Shown one piece after another: positions 23,197-34,596 of a stretch of 64,000 nt of DNA. The first letter of the stretch is position 1; every line of letters starts with the position of its first letter. Position numbers and translations under genes: made by a program. Location: contig OY987298.1 of assembly GCA_963920635.1 (NCBI GenBank), positions 17,765,647-17,829,646 of the forward strand, written 5' to 3'. Below the pieces are notes generated by a model. That model made no database searches. It saw only the letters and a list, made by a program, of their open reading frames with translations, and was not told the origin of the DNA. Source of the stretch: Pseudeuparius sepicola. Taxonomy: Eukaryota > Arthropoda > Insecta > Coleoptera > Anthribidae.

Positions 23197-23726
23197 AGGC
23201 CACTTTACAGCTGGCAATTTTTATTGCCGGCAATAAAAATTTTCGAAATTTTTATTGCGCGCATGCGCATGATGTCATTCTTGATCAGCTGTGCAATTTT
23301 TCTTGCGGCAACAAAAATGCCGCATGCGCCATTTTTATTGCAATTGCAACGCAATTCTAGGGATTTTTTTTGGGTATAAATCAATTACCAATGATTTCAT
23401 AAAATCCCTAGGAGCGTGGAATTGGCAAATGGTGGTGAACTTTATATGAACCTGTGTCCTGTGTGCCAGCGTGTGTGTTTTGATTTGATTAATAAACTTT
23501 TTTCTTTGTTGTTTTAAATGCACACATACTCTGCTCTGCTGTCAGAATAAATTTGTCTCCTAAAATTAGATATGTTGTGGGTGTTGACCACTTCCTTGCA
23601 AGACAAGTTGCACTCATAAATTGCTGGCTGTAAAACAATTTCGTTTTGGCAATAAAAATTGCACGCAACAAAGATTGCGGCAATTTTTATTGCCTGCAAC
23701 AAAAATTGCCAGCTGTAAAGCGGCCT
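23197..23726. mobile_element. Harbinger-type MITE
   Basis: A 530-bp element with inverted repeats of more than 40 bp, AGGCCACTTTACAGCTGGCA against TGCCAGCTGTAAAGCGGCCT, flanked by TAA on both sides (23194-23196 and 23727-23729). A 3-bp TAA/TTA duplication fits PIF/Harbinger, though the ends alone do not prove it. The outer 100 bp at each end are dense in GCAATAAAAATT and its complement. The interior (23340-23520) is unrelated to the ends and the ORFs in it are not recognisable. Confidence 0.75.
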
Positions 23727-23759
23727 TAATAGGCAAAAAAAACAAGAGCAAATAATGAT

Positions 23760-24597
23760 AACAATGGAAGGGCTGAACAAATTTTGGAATATTTTCGAAA
23801 TAATCCGAAAAATTCTTTAAATGATGCAGTGAGGGATTTACGAATGAAAAAAAAACTACAATTTGGAAGCATTAAAAAAACTAAAACCATTCAAAGCAAA
23901 ATTCCTTCACACCTTTCAAGAAGGATGAGATATGGAACAAAGACTTGAATATTGTTTATGGGCCCAAGGGGAATACCTAAATGATGCTAATTTTCTAAAA
24001 AATGTGCTATTTACGGATGAAGCAACCTTTACTACAAATGGGGTTGTCTCATCCCAGAACACACGTTATTGGGCGGAAGAAAACCCTCATTTTGCTATAC
24101 ATTGTAAGAGTCAGTTATCTCAAAAAGTAAATGTATTTTGTGGAATAAATGGTCACAGGGTGATTGGACCCTTTTTTTTCATCAATCTTTAAACGCGGCG
24201 CTCTTTCTGGAATTTTTGAGAGGCGAATTTGAAAACGCTCTTGACGATTTACCATTACAAGAAAGAAGAGATCTAATACTACAATTAGACGGTGCGCCTA
24301 TCCATGGAACTCGTGCTGTTTTTGAGTGGCTAAATGATAATTTTGAGAACAGGTATTGTTGTTTTACATGCAAGATTTTTTATTCGTTTAATTATAAATT
24401 TTACCACTTGCAGATGGATTACCTCGATGGATCATTATTTTTGGGGCACCATAAAAGACAAAGTATATAAAAATCGTCCTAGAAACATAAACGAGCTACA
24501 ACAAAAAATAATTGAAGCTTGCGATTCCGTAACAATAGATGAGTTAAGACGAGTTGTTTCCAATAACAAAAAAGTCTTGAAAAATGTATTACGTTAG
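23760..24597 (+). pseudogene. Decayed Tc1/mariner (DD34D-type) transposase
   Basis: The family cuts and pastes DNA at TA sites. In order: a helix-turn-helix remnant (ILEYFRNNPKNS), KAKFLHT, then RLEYCLWAQGEYLNDANF, FTDEATFTTNGVVSSQN (first catalytic Asp), KVNVFCGI, GPFFF, ALFLEFLRGEF, LQLDGAPIHGT (second Asp), MDHYFWGTIKDKVY (third Asp) and VVSNNKKVLKNV. At the T8 run near 24172 the frame shifts, ending the first ORF. At 24353-24413 a 61-base GT...AG insertion sits where the conserved segment between WI and the third Asp should be. Other stops occur before 23932. The element ends are not identified. Non-functional. Confidence 0.9.
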
Positions 24598-24779
24598 AAG
24601 GCGGTTATGTTGAAAAAACCCCGATAGTTTAAGATCTAAATATTTTGTTTGTTATTTTATTGTTAAGATTAAATAAATTTTGTTATTAATAACTTTGTTT
24701 CAAAAAGCACATCAAACTTGATCAGAATAAAATTCGAAAAAATCTGAATTTTCAGCAGCGGTAGAGAAAAACATCCTGT

Positions 24780-25010
24780 ATTATTTTTTCTTGCAGTCTC
24801 GTCCATCAATACTTTGGGTGGTCTTGTTAATTCTTCAATTGTTTTAAAATCATTCCATGGCACGCTTGACTCTCCCGGGGCCCTCGAAATCACTACTTTG
24901 CGCTGTAAAACCGAACTCCCTGTATATTTTTAGTTCAAATTTTGAACTTAAGGTTTTTAGAGGGTCCTAATTAACGCTGAATGGTCAGATTTTAAATAAA
25001 AAAATGCCTA
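24780..25010. repeat. Dispersed repeat, same family as 2340-2660
   Basis: Shares the ATTCCATGGC, CTTGACTC, CTGTATATTTTTAGTTCAAA and GTCCTAATTAACGCTG blocks in order with 2440-2660. Bases 25120-25360 then contain two related copies of a segment with CCTAAGGGT(A/G)GA(T/C)AAATAGGGGAT and GGACCGATTT. Confidence 0.55.
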
Positions 25011-25376
25011 AATAGATTTTGTGAAAATCGGGGTTTAAAAAAAAATCTTAGCCGGCCCTGGAATTGCAATTTGACAAATGTGTTCACGTATAAAGTTGCG
25101 TATTTTGAAGACCTTTGTATAAAAAAAAATTTCCCATTCCCATTTAAATTTAAAGAAAAAATTCCACCCCTAAGGGTAGATAAATAGGGGATGAAAGTTC
25201 ACATTGGACCGATTTGGATGATTCTTATTTTATTAGAAAGGGGTTACCTTACGTCACATTTAAATTCGAAGAGAAAAATTTCAATCCTAAGGGTGGACAA
25301 ATAGGGGATAGAATTTAATATTGGACCGATTTCGATAATTCTTAATAATTCATTAAAATAAGAAATACAAAAAATT

Positions 25377-25835
25377 TTGGAAGACTGTGCAATAACTTAT
25401 TATGCGGGATATCTTGTCAAAAAAGTTAAGGACAAATTTCAGTGTACAAAATGTTTACAATCATTTCAAAATTCGAGTTTAAACATGTCAGATCCAAAGC
25501 AATTATTCCTGTTAAACAAAAATTATGGTGGCAGCAACAAACTAACTTTGGTTGTACCTTCGGAAGAAATTACAGTTGTAGTTGAACGTGCGTACTTGCT
25601 TTTTAAACGTTATTTTGATAAGTATAAAGATCGTGAATTCATTGGTTTAAAGATTAAAAATCAACTCTTAACACAAAATATGCATTGGTTGGACAATAAA
25701 GAAGACCAGTGCTACCAGCACAAGGTTTTTTTCATTGGACCCTTGGCGAAAACCAATTTATATAAATTTTGCAAATGGTATAAATGTAGTAAGAAAAAAT
25801 ATAGCCAAAAAATTAAAAACTTACGAAATGAATAA
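25377..25835 (+). pseudogene. C-terminal fragment of a P/THAP9-like transposase
   Basis: The frame reads AITYYAGYLVKKV, then CTKCLQSF, VVERAYLLFKRYF and FIGLKIKNQLL. It lines up by eye with the C-terminal part of the P-like transposase at 39210-40106 (SYVCGYLLRKCL, CEVCIKYC, LNYIKTLEVNFCTLF, VGVKLKNKLQN), including the paired Cys. Identity is low, so it is a different lineage of P-like element, not a recent copy. N-terminal THAP, coiled-coil and catalytic parts are missing, and the upstream bases are unrelated repeat. The ORF itself is uninterrupted, so a domesticated exon cannot be excluded, but no splice-linked partner exons are seen. Confidence 0.65.
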
Positions 25836-27780
25836 TAAACGTTAGGTTACATTCATTTCGTAAATTGGTAAAAGAACATCAATAAGCAGCGACAAAAAAA
25901 TTACGTTTATTTGCTCAAACCTACAATTTTGTTATCTATTTCACTTTGAGAAAAAACACTAATTATCAATAGATTGTCATTCTTTTCTACACTGAAATAT
26001 ACCTAAAGAAGAGGAAGTTCTACTCTCTCCTTTCCGCAGTTTTTGAAATAAAAATTTGAAATTTTCAGCAGTTCATAGTACGGAATTTTTTTCAATTTTG
26101 ATTCAATATTTGCATTCTTCTCAAAACTTCCCTTCCAATGTGTACATTAGCATTATTGTTTAAAAAATGATAGATAGATAGAATAGAATGATATATAGAT
26201 AGATGATAGATTGGTCTTTGACGTAGGTATAAGTCGATACGAACTGTTTAAAATAGTAGAAAAAATTAAAAAAAAAACATTGATTATTAAGTTGGTAGGT
26301 ACTCCAAGGTTTTAAAATTTTTTCTGCTATTTTATATACAAACAAATTTAACTAAATAGGTTTATATTTGAAATATTATGAATTTTCACTTAATTTTTAT
26401 GAACTGAAAAATTGGCTAATATGGTCCCTAATCGATATAAACTATGTTTGATACCAAGTTGTACCTTCAAAATTTAGCATATAAATTTATTTCTATTATA
26501 TTTTCCTGTACTAAATTGATGCCAAAATAATAATAAATTAAAATGTCATCAAACTAGGTATTTCATGTATCTTCATCTTTTTACAAAAAAAATTTACCTT
26601 TCATCCAAAATTTTGCATTTTAGCCATAAAAAGTGGTGAATTTTGGTTAGATACGAGAAATAGTTTGATGATATTTTGATTTATTATTATTTTGTCATGA
26701 ATTTATAGTACTGGAAAATTTGCTGGTTTTTATCAAACAAAACCTTAAAGCGTTAATATAATTTTCTTTTAAAATAGACATATTTTTATTGATATTTAGT
26801 AATAAAAAGTTAATAAAATCATAAACTGAGTGATATAAGGTAGTTTTTACGAAGTTACCGGTTTTTTAAATTTCAGAAATTTCATCAATATCTTCTATTA
26901 AAAAATGGCAAAAAATAAATCTTTTATGATGGCCTTAAAATTTTTCATACTTATGTAAAATTTAAAAAGAAACAACTTTTACAAGTAAATCTTTTTGAAA
27001 TTTTGATAAATAAACCCACTTTTAGCGATTTCATTTCACGTGACCACGTTTGAGTGAGATATTTTTCATCATTTTTAAAGCAAAAGTTAGCCACAAAGTT
27101 AAATTTAAAAATAAATAATGCGAAATTTTTGGAGGACACTGTGTATATTGTTCCATTCCTTTTGTCAGGGACTCCTTCTCGCATTTATATCTACCTATCC
27201 CTCTTCTACTTATTTGATTTCACATTATTTCTACACATTCTTCGCCAGGCCTGACGACACCTTTAGAATTGCCAGTAGGTATGGTAAAAGATTTCTTCGC
27301 GCCACTTGCCTATAACTGAATTAACCTTTCATAAAAATAATAAATAAATCTTCAAATACAAATTAGTCCTAATTACTAATCTATATTCATAAAAGAGACT
27401 GGGGGAATCCCCTATTCTCCTAATCCATGGCGCACGCAGCCATGCACCACCGTTCACCGTTTACTGTTGTCCAGTGTTGCCAGCATATTTTATTTGAAAG
27501 CATATTCTGATGATGTCGGTAGGTACTGCACTGATCCAAAAATTATGTTTTATTGGCTGTTTTCGGGCGGGTTTCCATGCTCTACTGGAAAACCAGTTTA
27601 ATAAATTATTACACTCACTGAGGCCGCGCTAAAAACCATCTTATTGAAAGATCCCAACCGGATTTAAATCCGAGACGATTTTTTTCTTGGTTACCGATTT
27701 TACTAGTCGGTGCCATTTCCATTACCGGAAAATACCTACTAAATACTAAATACAGCTTTTCCACCACAATTTCAAGCTGT
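25836..27780. other. AT-rich region with GATA microsatellite and a foldback
   Basis: No gene is recognisable. GATA repeats are at 26168-26213. Positions about 26440-26580 pair imperfectly with 26640-26740 (AAATTGATGCCAAAATAATAATA against TATTATTATTTTGTCATGAATTT), forming a foldback with arms near 100 bp. The short ORFs at 26951-27315 are incidental: GAAATTTTTGGAGGACACTG is non-coding in all frames for any family I know. Confidence 0.5.
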
Positions 27781-28131
27781 TCGCGTCCGGACCCGACCGC
27801 GCCCGACCTCCGCCGACCTCACCGGCCGCCTACCGGCTTTTCCTTTCTAAAAACGCTCGAGCGAGATCCAAGAAGGCGACGGCCGTGCCCAGTCCCGATC
27901 GAGAAGGCGGCGAGCCGGTGCACCGCGTCCGCGACACGAAATGCGAAACTGACCGCGACGATCGTACGAATACGGTGTGCGTTCGAAAAGACACACCGCG
28001 ACGGCGGGTCGACGATGAATAGGTGACGAAACCGAGGAAGTACCCGATCCGAACACGAAGTTCGCGGCTAAATTTGAGGTTGTTTTTTTTGGGAGGTTGC
28101 GATTCGACTTAACCGGATGTCGAACATGCAG
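27781..28131 (+). promoter_or_regulatory. CpG-rich promoter/5' UTR with candidate first coding exon
   Basis: Around 300 bases are strikingly GC- and CpG-rich (GACCGCGACGATCGTACGA, GTGCACCGCGTCCGCGACA) in a surrounding region near 30% GC. It ends in ATGTCGAACATGCAG (28117-28131), which runs straight into a consensus donor GTAAGG. That would start a protein MSNMQ and continue after a long intron. The pattern fits an insect 5' exon of a regulatory gene with a large first intron. No product can be named from five residues. The next sequence with coding-like signals on this strand is at 43580. Confidence 0.45.
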
Positions 28132-28563
28132 GTAAGGCGCTAGCTTGATTTTTCGTTTGCAGTATTATCAGTACACGCCTGCAAAAGTAGTTACCATCGC
28201 GGTTTGGTTCTATATCATGAAAATTTTGTAAATATTAGGGAAACTTTTGAAATTTATGTCATCCCTTTATTCTCCCAAGGTTTTTTGAAAATTGTTGGTT
28301 CTCACATATTCTGGAATAATTCAATCTGTAACAATAATTTATTGTATTGGCCAAAATATTTTTTAATATTTGCATAATTTTCATATGGGTACTATAAAAG
28401 TACAGGGTGTTCGTGTTACCACTACCGCTTTACCTATAACTTTTTAATTTTTTGTTGTGGAAAAAAGGTCTAGATAAATGTGGTAGGGAATTTTATGCAG
28501 TTTTCTGGTATAGGAAAAATTTTTATAAGGGGTGTTTCACTGCTTTTTGAAACTTAACACCTT

Positions 28564-29486
28564 ATACTGTGTGGTCATTATTTAAGTGTGGAACATATGG
28601 GAATTTTTTAATTAATTGCACAACCAAAATACAGATATTGCCGAAAGTTGATGCATGTTGAATAATCATATTGGGTGCACTTAGAATGGTTGCAAGTTAA
28701 ACGGCATACAGGATACAGGGTACATAAAAAAATATAAAAATTATACAAGAGTAAAGTACCTACCCTTATTTTAAAAAATTCACTAAAAATATATTTAAAA
28801 AAGTTGTTTAGAATTAAAAGCTATGCCTAAATACCAAAACATAGCCTCCTAAGAAAGAAATTTTTTCGTCAATTAATTTCCACAGTTTCTTAATAAACAT
28901 TTAAAATAAAAATTTTGCACCTTAAATGAGAGCTTCTTAATATACAACACATTATCATTACTAATGTTTTACCTTGTTCAGGTTAATTTGTGCGAAATTT
29001 TAAAGTTTTGTTTAATATCCTTGCAACAAACATTAAGTTTGAGATTCCCTAAAAAAAATCTAAGTTAACTTTAAAAATATGCTTGAATTTGCGGTTATGC
29101 GATATTGATTTAATTTTGATTGATTTATGAAATTGTTTAGGGTGAATATTAAAACAAACATTTTTTTAGGAAATTATTAATGTTTTTTTTTTAAATTTCT
29201 TAGGATGCCATGTTTTGATATTCAGGCAAAGCTTTTAATTCTAGACAACTTTTCTTTACAACATTTTGCTGATTTTCTGGAATAAGGGTACTTTACTCTT
29301 GTACAATTTTTATATTTTTCGAGCTATAGGTACCCTGTATGCTGTTTGACTTGCAACCATTCTAAGTGCGCCTAATACGATTATCGAACATGCACCATAA
29401 CTTTCGGGAATACCTATTTGTATTTTCGTTGTGCAATTAATAAAAAAATCTCTTAATATGTTGCACACTTAAATGACCACACTATA
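28564..29486. mobile_element. Foldback element, 0.92 kb
   Basis: Outer arms ACTGTGTGGTCATTATTTAA and TTAAATGACCACACTATAT pair, and pairing continues through GCACTTAGAATGGTTGCAAG / CTTGCAACCATTCTAAGTGC, then GTACCCTGTAT-type and ACAAGAGTAAAGTACC / GGTACTTTACTCTTGT, and inward to AAAAGTTGTTTAGAATTAAAA / TTTTAATTCTAGACAACTTTT. Arms are about 290 bp with a loop near 340 bp. No frame. It shares an internal block with the 19803-20256 foldback. Confidence 0.88.
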
Positions 29487-29514
29487 TGTTTTTGCATTTT
29501 TGAAATCTGTTCGT

Positions 29515-29990
29515 CAATGCAATAAAAACGATATAAAACTTTGGATTAGGTATCTTTTCCGTTTTTGGAATAAATATTCCGTTTTAAAATTGTATAAGTA
29601 TATAAATTTATTTACCTAATTTCTCGATCTCGTGATAAAGGTAGACGATCAATTCAATGAACAAAGAAGCAAGAAATAACATAAAATCCCAAAATGTTTA
29701 GGATGTTTTAAAATTTTCCTGAAATTCGTATCTTATTTCGAGATTTTACTGATATTCGATACCTAGAATATCAGTAAAATCTGAAAAAGCTCCTAAACAT
29801 TTTGGAATTTATTATGTTATTTTCTATTTTTCGTTATCGCTTATCGCATTGATCGTCTATTTTTATCAGAAGTTCGGCAAGTTCAAGTAAAATTAATTTT
29901 GTATAAAATTGATAATGCCACAAAATTTTATATCATTTTGATTGCCTTAACGAGCATATTTCAGAAATGCAATAATATATAGGGTGTTCT
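29515..29990. mobile_element. Foldback related to the core of 61916-62805
   Basis: Inverted arms meet near 29765 (GATTTTACTGATATTC against GAATATCAGTAAAATC). They include GATAAAGGTAGACGATCAAT / ATTGATCGTCTATTTTTATC and CCAAAATGTTTAGGA / TCCTAAACATTTTGG. The same blocks in the same order form the centre of the 62093-62630 foldback. The right end carries ATAGGGTGTTC. Arms are about 230 bp and more diverged than in the other copy. Confidence 0.85.
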
Positions 29991-32900
29991 ATTAAAAAAC
30001 ATAAGTTTGATTTGCCAAGTATTTGCGAAAGAGTCTGTATACAATTACTTACTATCTCAGAAAACCGCATAAAATTCACAAAAAAATTAAAAAAATTTGG
30101 ATTAGTGGGAGACATAGCGTGGACACCCTGTACATCCACCCACTATCAGATATTTGCAGGTGTACTGTAAACATTGACTTTTAAGTTAGTTATTATTTGG
30201 TTTGGAATAGCAAATGTGGTTGTTTTGTTGTGACAGAGCATATTGGGTGATAAGAGGTATGGAAAATGAATAAAAATATTTGCGCTTTTGACCGATTTGC
30301 CATACGAAATCGATGGATATACCTACATATTTATACCTGTAGAGGTACATACGGGGTGATATAAGCCAGTGGTGCAATCGACATTCACAGGCAAATAATA
30401 AATACCCTATATGTATAACTATGATCCTAATGAACCTTCTAAGTAGGTACTGATGTTAACAATTTGTACGGTTGGGCGATGTGTGAACATCTTCCTTATG
30501 GTGGGTTTCAATGGGTGTAGATACAACTAATGACATTACCACTATTCCAGATGATGCTCCTGCGAGGGATACATTTTAGAGGTTGATTCAGACAACCTTC
30601 TATAAGAACGCTAAAGCGGTTTAGGATTGAGAGAGAAGAATCTGTTTTATGACAGACATGAACTCTTGGTTAAGACAGTAACTGAACAAGAATAAAAAAT
30701 ATTATTTTTTCATGTCTTGGCTGAAGTGGAAAAATACTGAAGATATTAAGTAGGTACTTTATATATTGCCAAATAAGGCTAATTTATCTTCTTTAACCAA
30801 AAATAAACAGTTATTAGAACGTCATATTTAGGCATTTCTACAATAAGGAGGCACAAAAACCCCTATTAGAACTATGTATTATAAGTTTATATTTCTTATT
30901 TTAAAGAACAGCAACAAGCTATTAGTCGAGGTACTTAATAGAAGATTATTTAATGTAACCCGAAAAACGCCCTGCATATTAATCCAATTATATTTTTAGT
31001 ACAATTTTGGTTTAGCGATAGGATTTTGCGATTGTTTTGGGTCATATTACGTAATAAATGCGGTATGGAAATTGGAAACACATTTGTGGTTTTGACCAAT
31101 TTACTGCCTAGGTATATCAGAAATTATTGATGATTATGATACCTACCAATCTTGCATAGATAATATCCACTTATATAACAGCACTACTGTATAAAGAGTC
31201 TCTATTCTAAACTATCACGTCATAGTTATGCATATAGAAAAATTAACTATATCTACCTAGCGCCAGTGCTAGCGATAAAATAAAGAAATACTATTTCAAG
31301 TCAAATGTCAAAATAAAAAGTAGGTATTATTATAGCCTCGCTCATTTTATCCCAGCACCCAACATTTCGAAAGGGCACAGAGTGACAGAAATTATGTCTA
31401 AAGGCAGCTAGGACCTACCTATATACCTTTTATATTCCAAAGCCTGCATATTTAAGAACATATAGATAAACCCTACAGATCGAAATTCAATTATAATGTC
31501 CCTAGAGAGGACTGAACAACCGTTTGATTCAATCCTGACACCAGAACTATAAGAGACTTCACTCAATCGGATTAATTTCAATCCAATCGAAGATAAACGT
31601 AGTCACAATATTATTCTTACGGGAGACATCAACTACAGGCTCAGACAGCAACCTGGAGATTAATATAATTTCGAGTGGGTAAGACAGCAACCCTCAGAAC
31701 TATTATTACTATTACACTGCCACAACTTTCTCAAGCTTACAAGCCCTGTGCAAACAAGTGGCAACGCCGCAGCGGGACGGTTCAACGGGTCGAGCAACGG
31801 GTCTATGCAGTATAGAGCAGTCTGCACTTTGGCTTAATTTATCTTTTCTAATAAATCTTCAACCCTCTTTTTAATCATTTTGTGAACTTTGTTTCAATAA
31901 TTGGGTACCTAAGTAAGTAGGTAGTACCTACTAGGTACGTTTGTTTAATAGACAATAAAAGCAGTAACAAGTAACAAAATATACACACAGAAGTATAAGT
32001 ATTTATATAAAAGTACGATTCCTGGTGTGGATAGGTACATTTTCGACAAATAATATGGTAAATTTGGGCACTACATTTTGTTGTAAGTCGAATTTTTGTG
32101 AGAATTTTTCGCAAAGTGCGCCATCAGGCAAATGATGATTACCTATCTTCCCTTGTGGTTAAATTTTCATAAAAAATACAATCAACAAGCGAGAGTATTA
32201 GTATCTTCTGATTGAAATAGCAGTTAGGGTCAATTTCATAATCCATTCAACTAAATTATCTTTTGACTTTAACGTTAGGTAAAGAAACTTTTGCAACAAT
32301 ACTAAACAATGGTTGGATTGTTAGAAAGCTCCTTTAATTTTAAAGGGTACTCTAGTTTGTCTATGCAATTGGCCCTTAATCATTTTATTCTTAAATTTTC
32401 GCACTTTGGAAACCCCAAAACGAATACAAGTTGACCGTTTGCCGTCAAGCAAAGAAAACCTAGCTACTTCAAATTATTATTACGATTTGACTTACCTACA
32501 GTCAGGTATATAACAAAGTTCTAGCTTCCCTCGACGGTTCTAGGCATCTTGAGGCTTGAAGTTGTAAAGGAAAGATTTTTCACTCCGAACTTTTAGAGAA
32601 ATGTTTCATTTTTCACAAGCAAAACATATTTATAAAAAAGCTGTCGCCAGCACTTCGGGTTGTCTGTTTCCACCCAGAGACACACTGCCTCGTCGTAGCA
32701 ATCTGGCGACGATAGCACTGCCCGCACTACACAAATTAATTCTGGTAAATTTCTTGTAAAATCAACTGACAGGGAGTGACAGGCCACGTCGCACAGACCC
32801 GCAAGCCATGTTGCCAGCTTTCTCAACTTCAGGGCTTTCGTAGCGTCGGCTGTGACGCTGCCTTAACTTTATTGCAGCAGTTATTATGGTTTTCGTCGAC

Positions 32901-33386
32901 CCAAGCCAAACGGAGAGCGATCTGGTAATATAAATACCCAACGATTTTTCTGGTCGAAAGATCTTGGGGCGATTATGTTAATATAGCGATCGTAAATAGG
33001 TAAATAATATGCTGTAATCATTGTGGGAGATAAACAGGATAATTTATTTTATATTCTAGCGAGCAAGCTGCATAAAATTATGTTTTTACTTTTTAATTGA
33101 ATTAATTAACATTTAGCTGCGATTTTTTACGGTGGCCGGTTGGCTAACCAGAAAATCTACAGAAACAGAAACTTGTATCCCATACAGATATTAGGTACCT
33201 ATGGTATAATCTATTGACCAAGGGTCGCACTTGGAAACATCTGAACAATTATGCGTTTTTCAGAGAACTTTGTTTGAAAGAAAAAAGTGCATTTTTGATA
33301 GGGTAATTAATAATAATTAATTATTCTCTGATACTTACAAGCGTGCTGCGTTCTGCACAAATAAATTGGCGTAAATTCTAGTATAC
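29991..33386. other. Long AT-rich stretch without recognisable genes
   Basis: No confident ORF or foldback. One oddity is a minus-strand 77-codon frame at 32593-32826, GC-richer than its flanks and reading LATWLAGLCDVACHSL and DEAVCLWVETDNPKCW. It looks protein-like but I recognise no family and see no splice partners. TACCTAGGTACCT-type motifs are frequent. If 28117, 43580 and 60005 are exons of one gene, all of this is intron. Confidence 0.4.
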
Positions 33387-33635
33387 AGGGTGAGGTGAGT
33401 CAGAATGTATAGTATATACTTTAAAAGGGTGTTCGGCAGGTGGTTTTAAGGGGGTCTTTCATATAAAAAATTTTCGATTTGGGCTTTCCTTGCCAAGTTA
33501 TTCGGGTCTACAGGGTGACCCAAAAATATTTTTTTATTTATATCTCAATAACGGCGCTATATAAAAATTTGAAATTTGGTATCTGTTATGTACTTACTGG
33601 AAGACGCCTTAGGGAAGTTTATTCATTAAACTTGT
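33387..33635. repeat. Direct repeat, copy 1
   Basis: About 245 bp that recur at 34309-34550 with roughly 92% identity. Blocks include GAGTCAGAATGTATAGTA, GGTGGTTTTAAGGGGG, CGATTTGGGCTTTCCTTGCC, TTATTCGGGTCTACA and ACTTACTGGAAGACGCCTTA. Confidence 0.9.
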
Positions 33636-34308
33636 CGGGCACTATATTACTCTACGCATCCAACTAAAAAAAAAAAGAAAAAAAACAATTCGCGTGGTGG
33701 TTCTGCAGACCTGAAAAACCACTGCCAATTATCTAGATACGAAATTCGAAATGGCAAGGTTGTTGCTGCTCTAGCGGCGACCTTGCCGTTCCTTAAACGC
33801 CCAGACACATCATGCGATTATCTTTTTTTCTTTGTTATAAGAACTTCATCTCACACATGGTCACATCTTAAATCGATCGAACAATAGGTTTCAGAGATTG
33901 GCAGTTACAAAGAAATAACTGATTGTAATTGGAATGCAAATCGGCTGCAGAATTAAATGCTGTACATATACCTACACCAGCCTGTTTACAAGTTAAACCG
34001 CGAAATAACTACTTGGTTCTGGTTTTCACAGTATGGAAAAACCCTCGGAGAAACCGCAGAAAAAATGTGGACCTAGGTTAAGTCACGTTATTGCCCCGAA
34101 AATATTTAGATATCTGAAAAGTAAATAACAACGTAATAAGTAAAACATATTTATATGCAAACTCAGCCTGTTGATTTTTTAAGAAAAATACTTATATGCA
34201 TAGAAACCTTAAGAAGGAAATACAGCGTGTCCTTTCATTAAAGACACTTATTTTGCGGAATATTCCAGAAACGGTGGAAACCATACTTAAACAAAAAAAA
34301 ACTGCTAC

Positions 34309-34550
34309 AAGGTGAGTCAGAATGTATAGTAAATACTTTAAAGGGGTGTTCGACAGGTGGTTTTAAGGGGGGTCTTTCATATAAAATTTTTCGATTTGGG
34401 CTTTCCTTGCCAAGTTATTCGGGTCTACATGGTGACCCAAAAGTATTTTTATTTATATTTCAATAACGGCGCTACTTAAAAATTTGAAATTTGGTATGTG
34501 TTATCTACTTACTGGAAGACGCCTTATGGTAGTTTATTCATTTACACAGT
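34309..34550. repeat. Direct repeat, copy 2
   Basis: Second copy of 33387-33635, same orientation, 922 bp downstream. The 670 bp between them (33640-34308) contains nothing recognisable. This copy abuts the left arm of the next foldback. Confidence 0.9.
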
Positions 34551-34596
34551 GCATTAAAAAAGGGTAAAAACTAACAACCCCTATTATTTTTTTTGC

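Noticed and set aside
31610..31680. Reading frame with GDINYRLRQQPGD, resembling an inositol 5-phosphatase motif
   Set aside because: Stops follow immediately and no other motif of the family is found on either side; chance or a very short remnant.
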